This document shows positions 34,116 through 42,408 of a DNA stretch of 64,000 bases, piece by piece. Below the pieces are notes generated by a model. That model was not told where the DNA came from, ran no database searches, and saw nothing but the letters and a program-made list of their open reading frames with translations. The translations under genes and the position numbers were made by a program. Origin of the DNA: Aquitalea sp. LB_tupeE (GTDB lineage Bacteria > Pseudomonadota > Gammaproteobacteria > Burkholderiales > Chromobacteriaceae). Within the stretch, counting starts at the first letter, position 1. Each line of letters begins with the position of its first letter. The stretch lies in NCBI RefSeq assembly GCF_013391415.1, contig NZ_JACAXB010000002.1:62001-126000 (forward strand), read 5' to 3'.

Positions 34116-35141
34116 TCACTTCACTGCCTGCTGTACCTTGAGGGCGATGTCGGCAGGCACCCAGGACTTCCAGATGGCGGGCTGCTGTTTGAGGAATTCA
34201 CGCGCCGTCGCTTCCGGGCTCTGCTTTTGCTCGCTCATTCTGGCAATGGTGCGGTTAAGCAGATCCGGGCTGAGTTTCACCTTGTTGATGAAGGCGACAA
34301 TGGCCGGTTCGGCTGCCATGAACTGGCTGCCGATACCCACCTGCAAACTGGTTGCCGGGGTGGCGGAAGGACATGGTGGCTCGCCCTTGTTGGCCTGCAG
34401 GGTGGGCCAGCATTTGGCGTTGTAAGCCGCCTCCTTGAGCTGGATGAACTTGTAACGGCCCATCAGCGTGGCCGGTGCCCAGTAGTAGAACAACACCGGT
34501 TTGCCGCGTGCGTAGGCCGAGGAAATGGCTGCATCCATGGCCGAACCGGTACCGGCGCGGAAATTGGTATAGCTGCTCTCCAGCTTGTAGGCCTTCAGCT
34601 TCTGGGTATTGATGCGTTCGCAATCCCAGCCGCTGGGGCAGTTGAGAAAACGGCCTTTGCCCGGTTCTTCTTCGTCGCGGAACAAATCCTTGTAGCGGGG
34701 CAAGTCCGCCACCGACTGCAAGCCCGGTGCCATGGGTTTGATGCCACGCCGGGCATCGCCCTTGATGACATAATCCGGCACGAAGAATCCTTCATAGGCG
34801 CCGCCTTGCAGCAAGTCGCCAATCAGCTTGATCTTGCCGGACTCGACCCCCTTCTTGATGATGTCGGTGCGATTCCATTGCTCGGTCCACAGCTGCAAGT
34901 CGCCATTGACCAGTGCGGTCTCGGTGGCCGCCGTGCTGCCCGGAACGGTTTCTACCTGGCAGCCATAGCCGCTGCGGATGATTTCGCCGATCACGGCAGC
35001 ATAAAACTGCCCCGACTCCCAGGTGATGCCAGCCATCTTCACCGGTTTGCCAGCGGCACACCAGCTGCCCGCCTGGCTAAGGTTGCTGCTACCCAGCCAT
35101 AGCATGGCCAGGCTGACTCCAATCAAATGTTTGCCTTGCAT
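34116..35141 (-). CDS. quaternary-amine ABC transporter binding protein (ProX/OpuAC-like)
   Basis: 341 residues, periplasmic. A signal peptide covers about residues 1-24 (cleavage near SQA-G). The OpuAC-type fold is shown by the region from KMAGITWESGQFYAAV to GDLQLWTEQWN and by the late block PVLFYYWAPATLMGRY, where aromatic residues would form the cation cage. Six Cys residues are unusual for this family and may form disulfides. The gene follows gabD by 110 nt. Confidence 0.88.
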   Translation of the reverse strand: MQGKHLIGVSLAMLWLGSSNLSQAGSWCAAGKPVKMAGITWESGQFYAAVIGEIIRSGYGCQVETVPGSTAATETALVNGDLQLWTEQWNRTDIIKKGVESGKIKLIGDLLQGGAYEGFFVPDYVIKGDARRGIKPMAPGLQSVADLPRYKDLFRDEEEPGKGRFLNCPSGWDCERINTQKLKAYKLESSYTNFRAGTGSAMDAAISSAYARGKPVLFYYWAPATLMGRYKFIQLKEAAYNAKCWPTLQANKGEPPCPSATPATSLQVGIGSQFMAAEPAIVAFINKVKLSPDLLNRTIARMSEQKQSPEATAREFLKQQPAIWKSWVPADIALKVQQAVK

Positions 35142-35251
35142 GTTGTCTCTCCTGTTGTTCTCTTTGGCATGAAGGTACTAAGCGGGGCTTCAGGTGCGGT
35201 TCATGAGATTCCCCCTTCCTGAGCGCAAGCTTGCAGATCGTGGCAATGGCA

Positions 35252-36706
35252 TCACAGGCCGCCAAAGCACAGGTATTTGCTTTCCAGATATTCATCCATG
35301 CCGTAGCGCGAGCCTTCACGCCCCAGGCCGGACTGCTTGATGCCGCCAAAGGGGCCGACCTCGTTGGAAATAAGCCCGGTATTGATTCCCACCATGCCGC
35401 ATTCCAGTTGTTCTGCCACATGCCACACCCGGCTCAGGTCGCGGCTGTAAAAGTAGGAAGCCAGGCCGAACTCGCTGTCATTGGCCGCCCGGATCACGTC
35501 CTCTACGTCGTCAAAACAGAACAGCGGAGCCAGCGGCCCGAAGGTTTCTTCGCGGGCAAACAGCATGTCCGGACGGGCATCGGCAATCACCGTCGGCTCA
35601 AAAAAACTGCCACCCAGCGCATGACGCCCACCACCACACAGCAGGCGGCCGCCCTTGGCCAGGGCATCGGCGATATGCTCCTCCACCTTGGCCACGGCCT
35701 TGTCGTCAATCAACGGCCCTTGTGTGCTGCCCGGCTCCATGCCATCGCCCACCTTCAAGGCCTGCACCGCTGTTACCAGCTTGGCGGCAAAGCTGTCGTA
35801 CACCGCACGCTGTACATAAATACGGTTGGCACAGACGCAGGTCTGACCGGCGTTGCGGAACTTGGACACCATGGCACCTTCTACTGCGGCATCCAGATCG
35901 GCATCGTCAAACACGATGAACGGGGCATTGCCGCCCAGCTCCAGCGACAACTTCTTGATGGTGGGTGCGGACTGCGCCATCAGGCGGCGGCCGACTTCGG
36001 TGGAACCGGTAAAGCTGAGTTTGCGCACCACGGCACTGGCGGTCAGTTCTTCCCCGATCAGCGACGCCGAACCGGTGAGCACATTGAACAAGCCGGCGGG
36101 CAGCCCGGCCTGCATGGCCAGTTCGGCCAGCGCCAATGCGCTCAACGGCGTCTGGCTGGCCGGTTTGAGCACCATGGCACAACCGGCGGCAAACGCCGGG
36201 GCCGCCTTGCGGGTGATCATGGCCGCCGGGAAATTCCACGGGGTGATGGCCGCCGCCACACCGATTGGCTGCTTGATCACCACGATGCGCTTGTCGGCCT
36301 GCGGTGTGGGGGCCACATCGCCATAGCCACGCTTGGCTTCGTCGGCAAACCAGTCGACAAAGCTGGTGGCGTAGGCAATTTCACCGCGCGCCTCGGCCAG
36401 TGGCTTGCCTTGTTCGCTGGTGAGAATGACGGCCAGATCTTCCTGATTGGCCATGATCAGTTCATACCAGCGGCGCAGCAGCACCGACCTGGCCTTGCCG
36501 GTCTGCAACTGCCACTGCGCCTGGGCCTGGGCTGCCGCTGCAATGGCACGCCGGGTTTCCGCCGCGCCCATGGCCGGGACGTGTGCAATCAGGTTGCCAT
36601 TGGCGGGATTATGGACAGCCAGGCGCTGGCCCTTGTCGGCGTCCTGCCATTGGCCGTCAATCAGCGCCTGCTGGCGCAGCAATGCCGGATTGTTCAATGC
36701 AAGCAT
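35252..36706 (-). CDS. gabD: NAD(P)-dependent succinate-semialdehyde dehydrogenase
   Basis: 484 residues. It oxidises succinate semialdehyde to succinate, the last step of GABA and other C4-amine degradation. Family motifs are PWNFPAAMITRK, FTGSTEVGRRLM, the catalytic Glu region LELGGNAPFIVFDDADLD and the nucleophile Cys in AGQTCVCANR. Similarity to GabD is good through FNVLTGSASLIGEELT and GGIKQSGLGREGSRYGMDEY. It is 9 nt downstream of the aldo/keto reductase gene and within a MocR-flanked operon, which matches a C4-semialdehyde role. Other aldehydes remain possible. Confidence 0.85.
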   Translation of the reverse strand: MLALNNPALLRQQALIDGQWQDADKGQRLAVHNPANGNLIAHVPAMGAAETRRAIAAAAQAQAQWQLQTGKARSVLLRRWYELIMANQEDLAVILTSEQGKPLAEARGEIAYATSFVDWFADEAKRGYGDVAPTPQADKRIVVIKQPIGVAAAITPWNFPAAMITRKAAPAFAAGCAMVLKPASQTPLSALALAELAMQAGLPAGLFNVLTGSASLIGEELTASAVVRKLSFTGSTEVGRRLMAQSAPTIKKLSLELGGNAPFIVFDDADLDAAVEGAMVSKFRNAGQTCVCANRIYVQRAVYDSFAAKLVTAVQALKVGDGMEPGSTQGPLIDDKAVAKVEEHIADALAKGGRLLCGGGRHALGGSFFEPTVIADARPDMLFAREETFGPLAPLFCFDDVEDVIRAANDSEFGLASYFYSRDLSRVWHVAEQLECGMVGINTGLISNEVGPFGGIKQSGLGREGSRYGMDEYLESKYLCFGGL

Positions 36707-36715
36707 GGGTCGTCC

Positions 36716-37711
36716 TTAGCGGGGCGTGCGCGGAATGCGCTGCGCATTGTGGTGGTCGTTGATCACATCACACGGGGTGTAATGGCGGTCGATTTCAAAA
36801 CATTCGGCATCGCTCAGCTGCAAATCCAGCGCGGCAACTGCCAGCTCCAGCTGGGAGACGGCATCCGCGCCCACCAGCATGGAGGTGACACCCGGCCGAC
36901 GCAGCACCCAGGCCTGCGCCACCTGGGCCGGAGCCACGCCACGCACCGCCGCCACCCGTTCCACCGCCTTGCCGATTTGCCAGGACACTTCGTCGCCGTA
37001 GAATTCCTGGGTAAAATTGTCGGTCTGGTTGCGCAGCGAATCGGCCGCACCGGACAACAGGCCGCGGGCCAGCGGGCTGAATGGCGTCACCGCAATGCCC
37101 TGGTCCTGACAGAATGGAATCATTTCGCGCTCTTCTTCGCGGTAGGCGGCATTAAGCTGGCATTGCATGGATACGAAGCGGGTCCAGCCATGGCGTTCTG
37201 CCACATGCTGCATGCGGGCAAACTGCCAGGCATACATGGTGGAAGCACCGATGTAGCGCGCCTTGCCGCTTTTGACGATGTCGTGCAAGGCCTCCATGGT
37301 TTCTTCGATCGGGGTGTCCGGGTCGAAACCATGCACGATGTACAAGTCCAGATAGTCGGTGCCGATGCGCCGCAGCGAGCCGTCAATGGCATCCATCAGG
37401 TGCTTGCGTGACAGGCCGCCATCGTTGGGCCCGTTGCCCATGGCGTAAAAGGCCTTGCTGGCCAGCACCAGTTGCTCGCGCCGGGTCTGTTGCAGCAGGG
37501 TGCGGCCCACCACTTCCTCGCCCACACCCAGCGAGTAGAAGTCCGCCATGTCAAAAAAGTTGATGCCCAGTGCCAGCGCCCGCTGCAGGATGGGACGGCT
37601 GTCGGCCTCATCCAGCACCCAGGGCCGCCATTGCGAACTGCCAAACGACATGGTGCCCATGCACAGCCGCGATACCTTGAGGCCGCTACGGCCCAGATTG
37701 ACGTATTCCAT
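36716..37711 (-). CDS. aldo/keto reductase
   Basis: 331 residues, NADPH-dependent (alpha/beta)8 barrel. The catalytic tetrad is visible: Asp and Tyr in FFDMADFYSLG, Lys in VLASKAF and His in LDLYIVHGFD. The N-terminus YVNLGRSGLKVSRLCMGTMSFG is characteristic. The frame extends to a GTG at 37732, but the ATG at 37711 has GAGG 8 nt upstream. It lies between the fae-like gene (10-nt gap) and gabD (9-nt gap). It may reduce or interconvert an aldehyde of the same pathway. Confidence 0.88.
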   Translation of the reverse strand: MEYVNLGRSGLKVSRLCMGTMSFGSSQWRPWVLDEADSRPILQRALALGINFFDMADFYSLGVGEEVVGRTLLQQTRREQLVLASKAFYAMGNGPNDGGLSRKHLMDAIDGSLRRIGTDYLDLYIVHGFDPDTPIEETMEALHDIVKSGKARYIGASTMYAWQFARMQHVAERHGWTRFVSMQCQLNAAYREEEREMIPFCQDQGIAVTPFSPLARGLLSGAADSLRNQTDNFTQEFYGDEVSWQIGKAVERVAAVRGVAPAQVAQAWVLRRPGVTSMLVGADAVSQLELAVAALDLQLSDAECFEIDRHYTPCDVINDHHNAQRIPRTPR

Positions 37712-37721
37712 TCCGGCCACC

Positions 37722-38219
37722 TCAGGCTGCACTGTCGAAGAAGGGATTGGACGGCTGGGCGCAGGCCTGCGTCACTTGCTGCAAGGTGGGCAGATTAGCC
37801 ATGGCACGCTGAATGGCTTCACGCGTGGCTTGCAGATTGTTGGCAAAAACCTGACGGGCATTGTCCGCTCCCCAGCTCACCCACACCGCCGCCACTACGG
37901 CCCAGTCGTTTTCCGCTTCCGGCGGCAAGGTTCCATCCAGCAGGCATTCCTGCACCCCTTTGGCCACACCGGCCTGGGCGGGGCCCCAGGTCATGGTTTC
38001 GTGCGTTTCGCCGCGCAGATCGGCCTTGGCCACAAACAGGGTGGCGGGCTTCACCGGCACATTGGGTTGCAGGCAGGTCATGAAGGGGATGTAACCCAGC
38101 CGTGGTGCAGCCAGGCTATTGGCCAGAGACAAACCGACCGGTCCGTTGCGCGGGCCGATCAGGACATTGATGTGTGCTGCATTGGGACCGCTGCCGACAA
38201 AGGATTCTCCGATGTGCAT
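37722..38219 (-). CDS. formaldehyde-activating enzyme (Fae) homologue
   Basis: 165 residues, the size of Fae. In methylotrophs Fae condenses formaldehyde with tetrahydromethanopterin. The N-terminal GESFVGSGPNAAHINVLIG aligns with the Fae active-site segment, including its catalytic His (H16 here). The blocks PNVPVKPATLFV, TWGPAQAGVAKGVQE and the C-terminal NPF also match. It is the first gene of the operon with GAGGAGA upstream. Nothing else in the window suggests a methanopterin pathway, so it may use another cofactor or have another role. Confidence 0.85.
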   Translation of the reverse strand: MHIGESFVGSGPNAAHINVLIGPRNGPVGLSLANSLAAPRLGYIPFMTCLQPNVPVKPATLFVAKADLRGETHETMTWGPAQAGVAKGVQECLLDGTLPPEAENDWAVVAAVWVSWGADNARQVFANNLQATREAIQRAMANLPTLQQVTQACAQPSNPFFDSAA

Positions 38220-38352
38220 GATGCTGACTCTCCTCAGGGAGTGGGAATTACAGGGTTAGGAAGCAGGCAGGCAAGGCCGCGTACCCTGCGGCTGTCAGGG
38301 GAGACATTGCCTTGGCTTGCCGCAGAGTAATCGCTCTAATTGCCACACCACA

Positions 38353-38390
38353 ATGCAGTCAATTCGAGTAAATGACTGCATACAATGCAG
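38353..38390. promoter_or_regulatory. probable MocR operator between fae-like and mocR-like genes
   Basis: ATGCAGTCA (38353-38361) and TGACTGCAT (38373-38381) are perfect 9-bp inverted arms with an 11-nt spacer, and a third half-site ATGCAG follows at 38385-38390. This lies in the 234-nt divergent region. MocR/GabR-type regulators usually bind repeated half-sites in such regions, so this is the best operator candidate. Confidence 0.65.
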
Positions 38391-38453
38391 CGGCAGCCGC
38401 TGTTACCATGGCCACTCGCCCATCACGGCGCATCGCGCCATCACGAGGAAATC

Positions 38454-39866
38454 ATGGACCTGGTACTGCGCATCAAAAGCTGGCTTCCTGACCTGGAAAC
38501 CTGCGCGCAGCCTCGCTATCAGGCGATAGCAGATGCCATCGGCGCGGTGATGGATGGCGGCCAGGTGGTGGTGGGGGAAAAGCTGCCGGCACACCGCACG
38601 CTGGCCAGTGCCTTGCGCGTGACCGTGGGGACCATCAGCCGGGCTTATGCCAGGCTGGAAGAACAGGGACGGGTGATGTCGCGTATTGGCGACGGTACCT
38701 ATGTGCTGGCACGCCAGGTCAGCAATGAACTGCCCCAGGCCCTGGCCCAAGAGCCAGACAGCACACTGATAGACCTGGGGCAAAACGTGATTGTGCCGGT
38801 AGGACAAGACCAGGCCCTGGCCCAAACCCTGCTGGAAATCAGCCAGGATCAGGCGGCCCAACGACGGGTGCTGGACTACCAGCCGGAATGCGGCCACCCC
38901 TGGCAGCGGCTTGCCATTGCCGGCTGGCTGCGCCGTTTCGGCCTCTCTGGCGAGGCGGACCGGGTCGCCATCACCAATGGTGCGCAGCACGCCCTGGCTT
39001 GCCTGTTCCGGATTCTCACCATGCCGGGTGATGCCGTGTTATGCGAAGCACTGAGCTACCCGGGCATCGTGGCACTGGCACAGCAAATGCGGCTGCAACT
39101 GATTTGCGTGGACGTGGATGACGAAGGCCTGGTACCCGAGTCACTGGAACAGATGTGTCGTGCCTTCAATGCACGGCTGTTGTTCTGCGTGCCCACCCTG
39201 CACAACCCCACTACCGCCACCATGAGCGAAAGCAGACGGCAGCAGATTGTCGAGATTGCACGCCGCCAGCATTTGCACATCATCGAAGACGCGACACCGG
39301 CAGCCATCCTGGCGGAGCCGCCTCCCGCCCTGGCAGCCTTGCTGCCCGAACAGGTGTTTTTTGTCTGCAGCCTGTCCAAGTCGGTCTCCCCCGGCCTGCG
39401 GGTTGGCATGGTGCAGGCACCACGCGCATGGTCGGGCAAGCTGGCTGCCATCATTCGTGCCAATTGCTGGATGGCAACACCGTTGACCGTGGAAATTGCC
39501 TGTCGCTGGATGGAAAACGGGGTATTGCAGCAATTGCTGCACGCCCAGCGGCTGGATATCGCCCATCGCCGTCAGCTGGCCGAGCCGCTGTTGCAGGGCT
39601 ACCCCATGCTCAGCCATCCGGGCAGCCCGCATGTGTGGCTGTATCTGCCGGCACCGTGGCGCGGCACCGAATTCGGCACCATGCTGCGGCGACGCAAGGT
39701 GGCCATCAAGCTGGGCGATGCCTTTACCGTGGGCCGCACCGCTCCGCCGCATGCGGTGCGCATCTGCCTGAGTGGCACGGTCGACCCCTTGCAGATGGAA
39801 CAGGGGCTGCGCATCATCTCCAGCACCCTGGCCGATGGGCCGGAGGGCTATTTCACCTCGGCCTGA
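38454..39866 (+). CDS. MocR/GabR-type regulator (GntR HTH + aminotransferase domain)
   Basis: 470 residues. An N-terminal GntR winged helix (about 1-80; QPRYQAIADAIGAVMDGGQVVVGEKLPAHRTLA shows its start) is fused to a fold-type I aminotransferase domain. The PLP lysine is in VCSLSKSVSPGLRVG, and the NPTTATMS and VRICLSG motifs are present. Such proteins use PLP to sense an amine or amino acid and control an adjacent operon, as GabR does for gabTD. It is divergent from an operon with gabD, so it is the likely regulator. GAGGA precedes the ATG. Confidence 0.92.
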   Translation: MDLVLRIKSWLPDLETCAQPRYQAIADAIGAVMDGGQVVVGEKLPAHRTLASALRVTVGTISRAYARLEEQGRVMSRIGDGTYVLARQVSNELPQALAQEPDSTLIDLGQNVIVPVGQDQALAQTLLEISQDQAAQRRVLDYQPECGHPWQRLAIAGWLRRFGLSGEADRVAITNGAQHALACLFRILTMPGDAVLCEALSYPGIVALAQQMRLQLICVDVDDEGLVPESLEQMCRAFNARLLFCVPTLHNPTTATMSESRRQQIVEIARRQHLHIIEDATPAAILAEPPPALAALLPEQVFFVCSLSKSVSPGLRVGMVQAPRAWSGKLAAIIRANCWMATPLTVEIACRWMENGVLQQLLHAQRLDIAHRRQLAEPLLQGYPMLSHPGSPHVWLYLPAPWRGTEFGTMLRRRKVAIKLGDAFTVGRTAPPHAVRICLSGTVDPLQMEQGLRIISSTLADGPEGYFTSA

Positions 39867-39876
39867 CAGCCAGGCT

Positions 39877-40614
39877 TCAGCCTATGCGCGCCGCCAGTTG
39901 CCTGGCTGCCTGTATCAGCGGGCTGGAATAACTGCGACTGGCCTGTTCGCTCAATTCTTCGCTGCCCACACAGATGCTGATGGCGGCAATCGGCTCATGG
40001 CTCAGGTTCACCACCGGCGCGGCCAGACAGCTGACCCCTTTTTCGATCTCGCCATGGGTGAGGGCATAGCCCAGACGCCGTGCCCGCTCCAGCTGGCTGT
40101 CCAGCTCCGGTGTCGCGGCCAGATGCTCGCCCGCCAGATAATGCTGCAGGTATTCCTTGCTGCGCAGGCTCAAAATGGCCTTGCCCGCCGCCGCCCGGTG
40201 CAAGGGCAGCGTCTGGCCGATATAAGAATGAAAATGGTTGCTGAGTGTAGCCTCCAGCCTGGCCACCACCACCACGGTATTGCCCACCGGAATGCTGAGC
40301 AACACGGTTTTGTGAACTTCATTCTTGAGAATTTCCGCAATCGGATGGAAATACGGAATGATGCTTTGCCGACCATAAATGGTAGAGGCCATCTGGAAGA
40401 TCTTCGAGCCGATGCCGTAAGCCTTCTTGCGCCCCGGGTCCATCACAATCAGCTGAGCCTGCAACAGGCTGCCCAGAATGCGATAACAGCTGGCCGCCGG
40501 AATGCCGGTCTGGCTGCTGATTTCGGCCTGAGTCAGCGGGTAGGAGGCATTCACCAGCAACTGCAAAATGGCGATGGCGCTGTCAACAGCAGGCGTGGTT
40601 GGTCGTTCAGACAA
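39877..40614 (-). CDS. IclR-family transcriptional regulator
   Basis: 245 residues. The N-terminal IclR HTH (VDSAIAILQLLVNASYPLTQAEISSQTGIPAASCYRILGSL) is followed by the effector domain (LPLHRAAAGKAILS and EIEKGVSCLAAPV are family motifs). There is no ATG at the right place; TTG at 40614, 8 nt after AGGA, gives the expected N-terminus, although the frame stays open to 40755. It is the last gene of the catabolic operon running down from 46583, and the likely regulator of that operon. Confidence 0.88.
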   Translation of the reverse strand: MSERPTTPAVDSAIAILQLLVNASYPLTQAEISSQTGIPAASCYRILGSLLQAQLIVMDPGRKKAYGIGSKIFQMASTIYGRQSIIPYFHPIAEILKNEVHKTVLLSIPVGNTVVVVARLEATLSNHFHSYIGQTLPLHRAAAGKAILSLRSKEYLQHYLAGEHLAATPELDSQLERARRLGYALTHGEIEKGVSCLAAPVVNLSHEPIAAISICVGSEELSEQASRSYSSPLIQAARQLAARIG

Positions 40615-40703
40615 GATACGAGTCCTGTGACAAAGCCCGAGTGGCCCGCAGCAGCGAGCCAACCCGGGCGGGAGTGTTAAGCATGGCCAGCCAGGGCCTT
40701 GCT

Positions 40704-40790
40704 GTGGCTGACAAAACCACCCAGCGCCGTCGCAGACAGCACAAGCTGTACACACTGCAACAGGCTGTGTGTGCGCAGCTGTTAGCTGCG
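40704..40790 (-). repeat. dispersed palindromic repeat, copy 8 (degenerate)
   Basis: 87 bp with ends GTGGCTGACAAAA and CTGTTAGCTGCG. On the minus strand the core reads GTGCTGTCTGCGACGGC against GTACTGTCTGCGTCGGC in good copies. Flanking sequence has diverged and is shortened. Its 'A' end lies 1 nt from the GMC-gene stop. Confidence 0.7.
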
Positions 40791-40791
40791 G

Positions 40792-42408
40792 TCAGCGCCA
40801 GTCTTGCAGAATCATGTCCGCCGCCTTCTCCGCCACCATCATCACCGGCGCATTGGTATTGCCCGAGGTGATGTTGGGAAAGACCGAAGCATCCACCACC
40901 CGCAGGCCAGCCACACCATGCACTTGCAAGCGGTGGGAAACCACCGCAGTGGCCGGGTCCGGCCCCATGGCGCAACTGCCGCACAGATGATAAATGGAGC
41001 CGGACTCCTCGCGGAAGAAACGCAACATGCTGTCATCGTCATCCACCCGGCCAGCTGGAGTAACCTCCTCCACCGTAATCCGGCGCAAGGCCTCGGCCTG
41101 CATCAGACGCCGGATGAAGCGACTGCCCTGCACCGCCTCGCGTCTGTCCTTGTCGGTGGACAGGTAGTTAGGCCGTATGCTGGCCGGCACAGCCGGGTCT
41201 TTGCTGCTGATGCTCACTGTGCCACGACTGCTGGGACGGCAGGGATTGAAGCACACCAGAAAGCCGGAATAAGGTTCTGGCTTGAGTGCCGCCTTGGCAT
41301 CCTTGGGAATGCTGTAGGACAGCGGGTTGAAATACAGCTGCAAGTTGGCCTGTTGTTCTTCACGACTGCCCCGAAAGAAGCCGCCAGCCTGATTCACGCT
41401 CAGCGCGAGCGGCCCCTTGCGGGTGAAGGCATAGCGCAGCGCCGCCATGCCCTGCCCCCACAGGCTGCCCAGCTCATCGTTCAGCGTCTTGCAATTGGCG
41501 CGGTAGTAAAACGACACACACAGATGGTCTTGCAGATTCTGCCCCACCGCCGGCAAGTGCTGACGCAAGGGAATGCCCAGCTCTTGCAGCAAGGCGGCGT
41601 CGCCTATGCCGGACAATTGCAACAGCTTGGGGGAATCCACCGCCCCGGCGGCCACAATGACTTCCTTGCTGGCCGAAAACCGGCGTGCCACGCCGTTCTG
41701 CCTGACTTCAACCCCATTGGCCCGCCCTGCCTCGTCAAACAGGATGGCTTGTGCCTGACAATGGGTTTCCACGGTCAGATTGGCGCGTTCCATGGCCGGG
41801 TGCAAATAGGCAGTACCACTGGATGAACGTTCGCCATGCCGGATATTGGCTTCATAAATGCCCGCCCCTTCAAAGCTGGCGGCATTGAAATCCTCGTTCA
41901 GCGGCAAACCAAGCTGCTGGCAGGCCTCCAGAAAATTCTGGCAAATGGGGTGAGCCTGATCCCGCATTGGCGTAATGCCGATCAATCCCTTGTCACCCCG
42001 CCAGGGATTGGCTCCCCCCGCATGGTTTTCCAGCTTCTTGAAGTAGGGCAACACATCGCGATAGCCCCAGCCCGGATTGCCCGCGGCTTCCCAGTCATTA
42101 AAATCTGCCGGCTGGCCGCGCACGTAAATCATGGCATTGATGGCACCGGAGCCACCCAGTACCTTACCGCGCGGCGCATACAGCTTGCGCCCGGCCAGAT
42201 TGGCCTCCGGCTGGGTGTAATACATCCAGTTGGTTTGCGGGTTGTAATAGTTCTTCACATACCCCACCGGCAGGCGGAACCAGAAGGAATCGTCCTTGCC
42301 GCCCGCCTCCAGCAACAGCACCCGGTACTGGCCGGACTCACTCAGGCGGCTGGCCAGGATGCAGCCGGCAGAGCCCGCCCCGATAATGATGAAATCATAC
42401 TGGTTCAT
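40792..42408 (-). CDS. GMC-family FAD oxidoreductase (choline/alcohol dehydrogenase-like)
   Basis: 538 residues. The N-terminal FAD Rossmann motif IIGAGSAGCILASRLSE, GMC signature 1 (RGKVLGGSGAINAMIYVRG) and signature 2 (AAGAVDSPKLLQLSG) are clear. The catalytic His is in YHLCGSCAMG, and a second conserved stretch is in ITSGNTNAPVMMVAEKAADM. Family members oxidise alcohols, polyols or choline. Its start overlaps the dehydratase gene by 4 nt. In this operon an alcohol or sugar-derived substrate is more likely than choline (inference). Confidence 0.9.
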   Translation of the reverse strand: MNQYDFIIIGAGSAGCILASRLSESGQYRVLLLEAGGKDDSFWFRLPVGYVKNYYNPQTNWMYYTQPEANLAGRKLYAPRGKVLGGSGAINAMIYVRGQPADFNDWEAAGNPGWGYRDVLPYFKKLENHAGGANPWRGDKGLIGITPMRDQAHPICQNFLEACQQLGLPLNEDFNAASFEGAGIYEANIRHGERSSSGTAYLHPAMERANLTVETHCQAQAILFDEAGRANGVEVRQNGVARRFSASKEVIVAAGAVDSPKLLQLSGIGDAALLQELGIPLRQHLPAVGQNLQDHLCVSFYYRANCKTLNDELGSLWGQGMAALRYAFTRKGPLALSVNQAGGFFRGSREEQQANLQLYFNPLSYSIPKDAKAALKPEPYSGFLVCFNPCRPSSRGTVSISSKDPAVPASIRPNYLSTDKDRREAVQGSRFIRRLMQAEALRRITVEEVTPAGRVDDDDSMLRFFREESGSIYHLCGSCAMGPDPATAVVSHRLQVHGVAGLRVVDASVFPNITSGNTNAPVMMVAEKAADMILQDWR

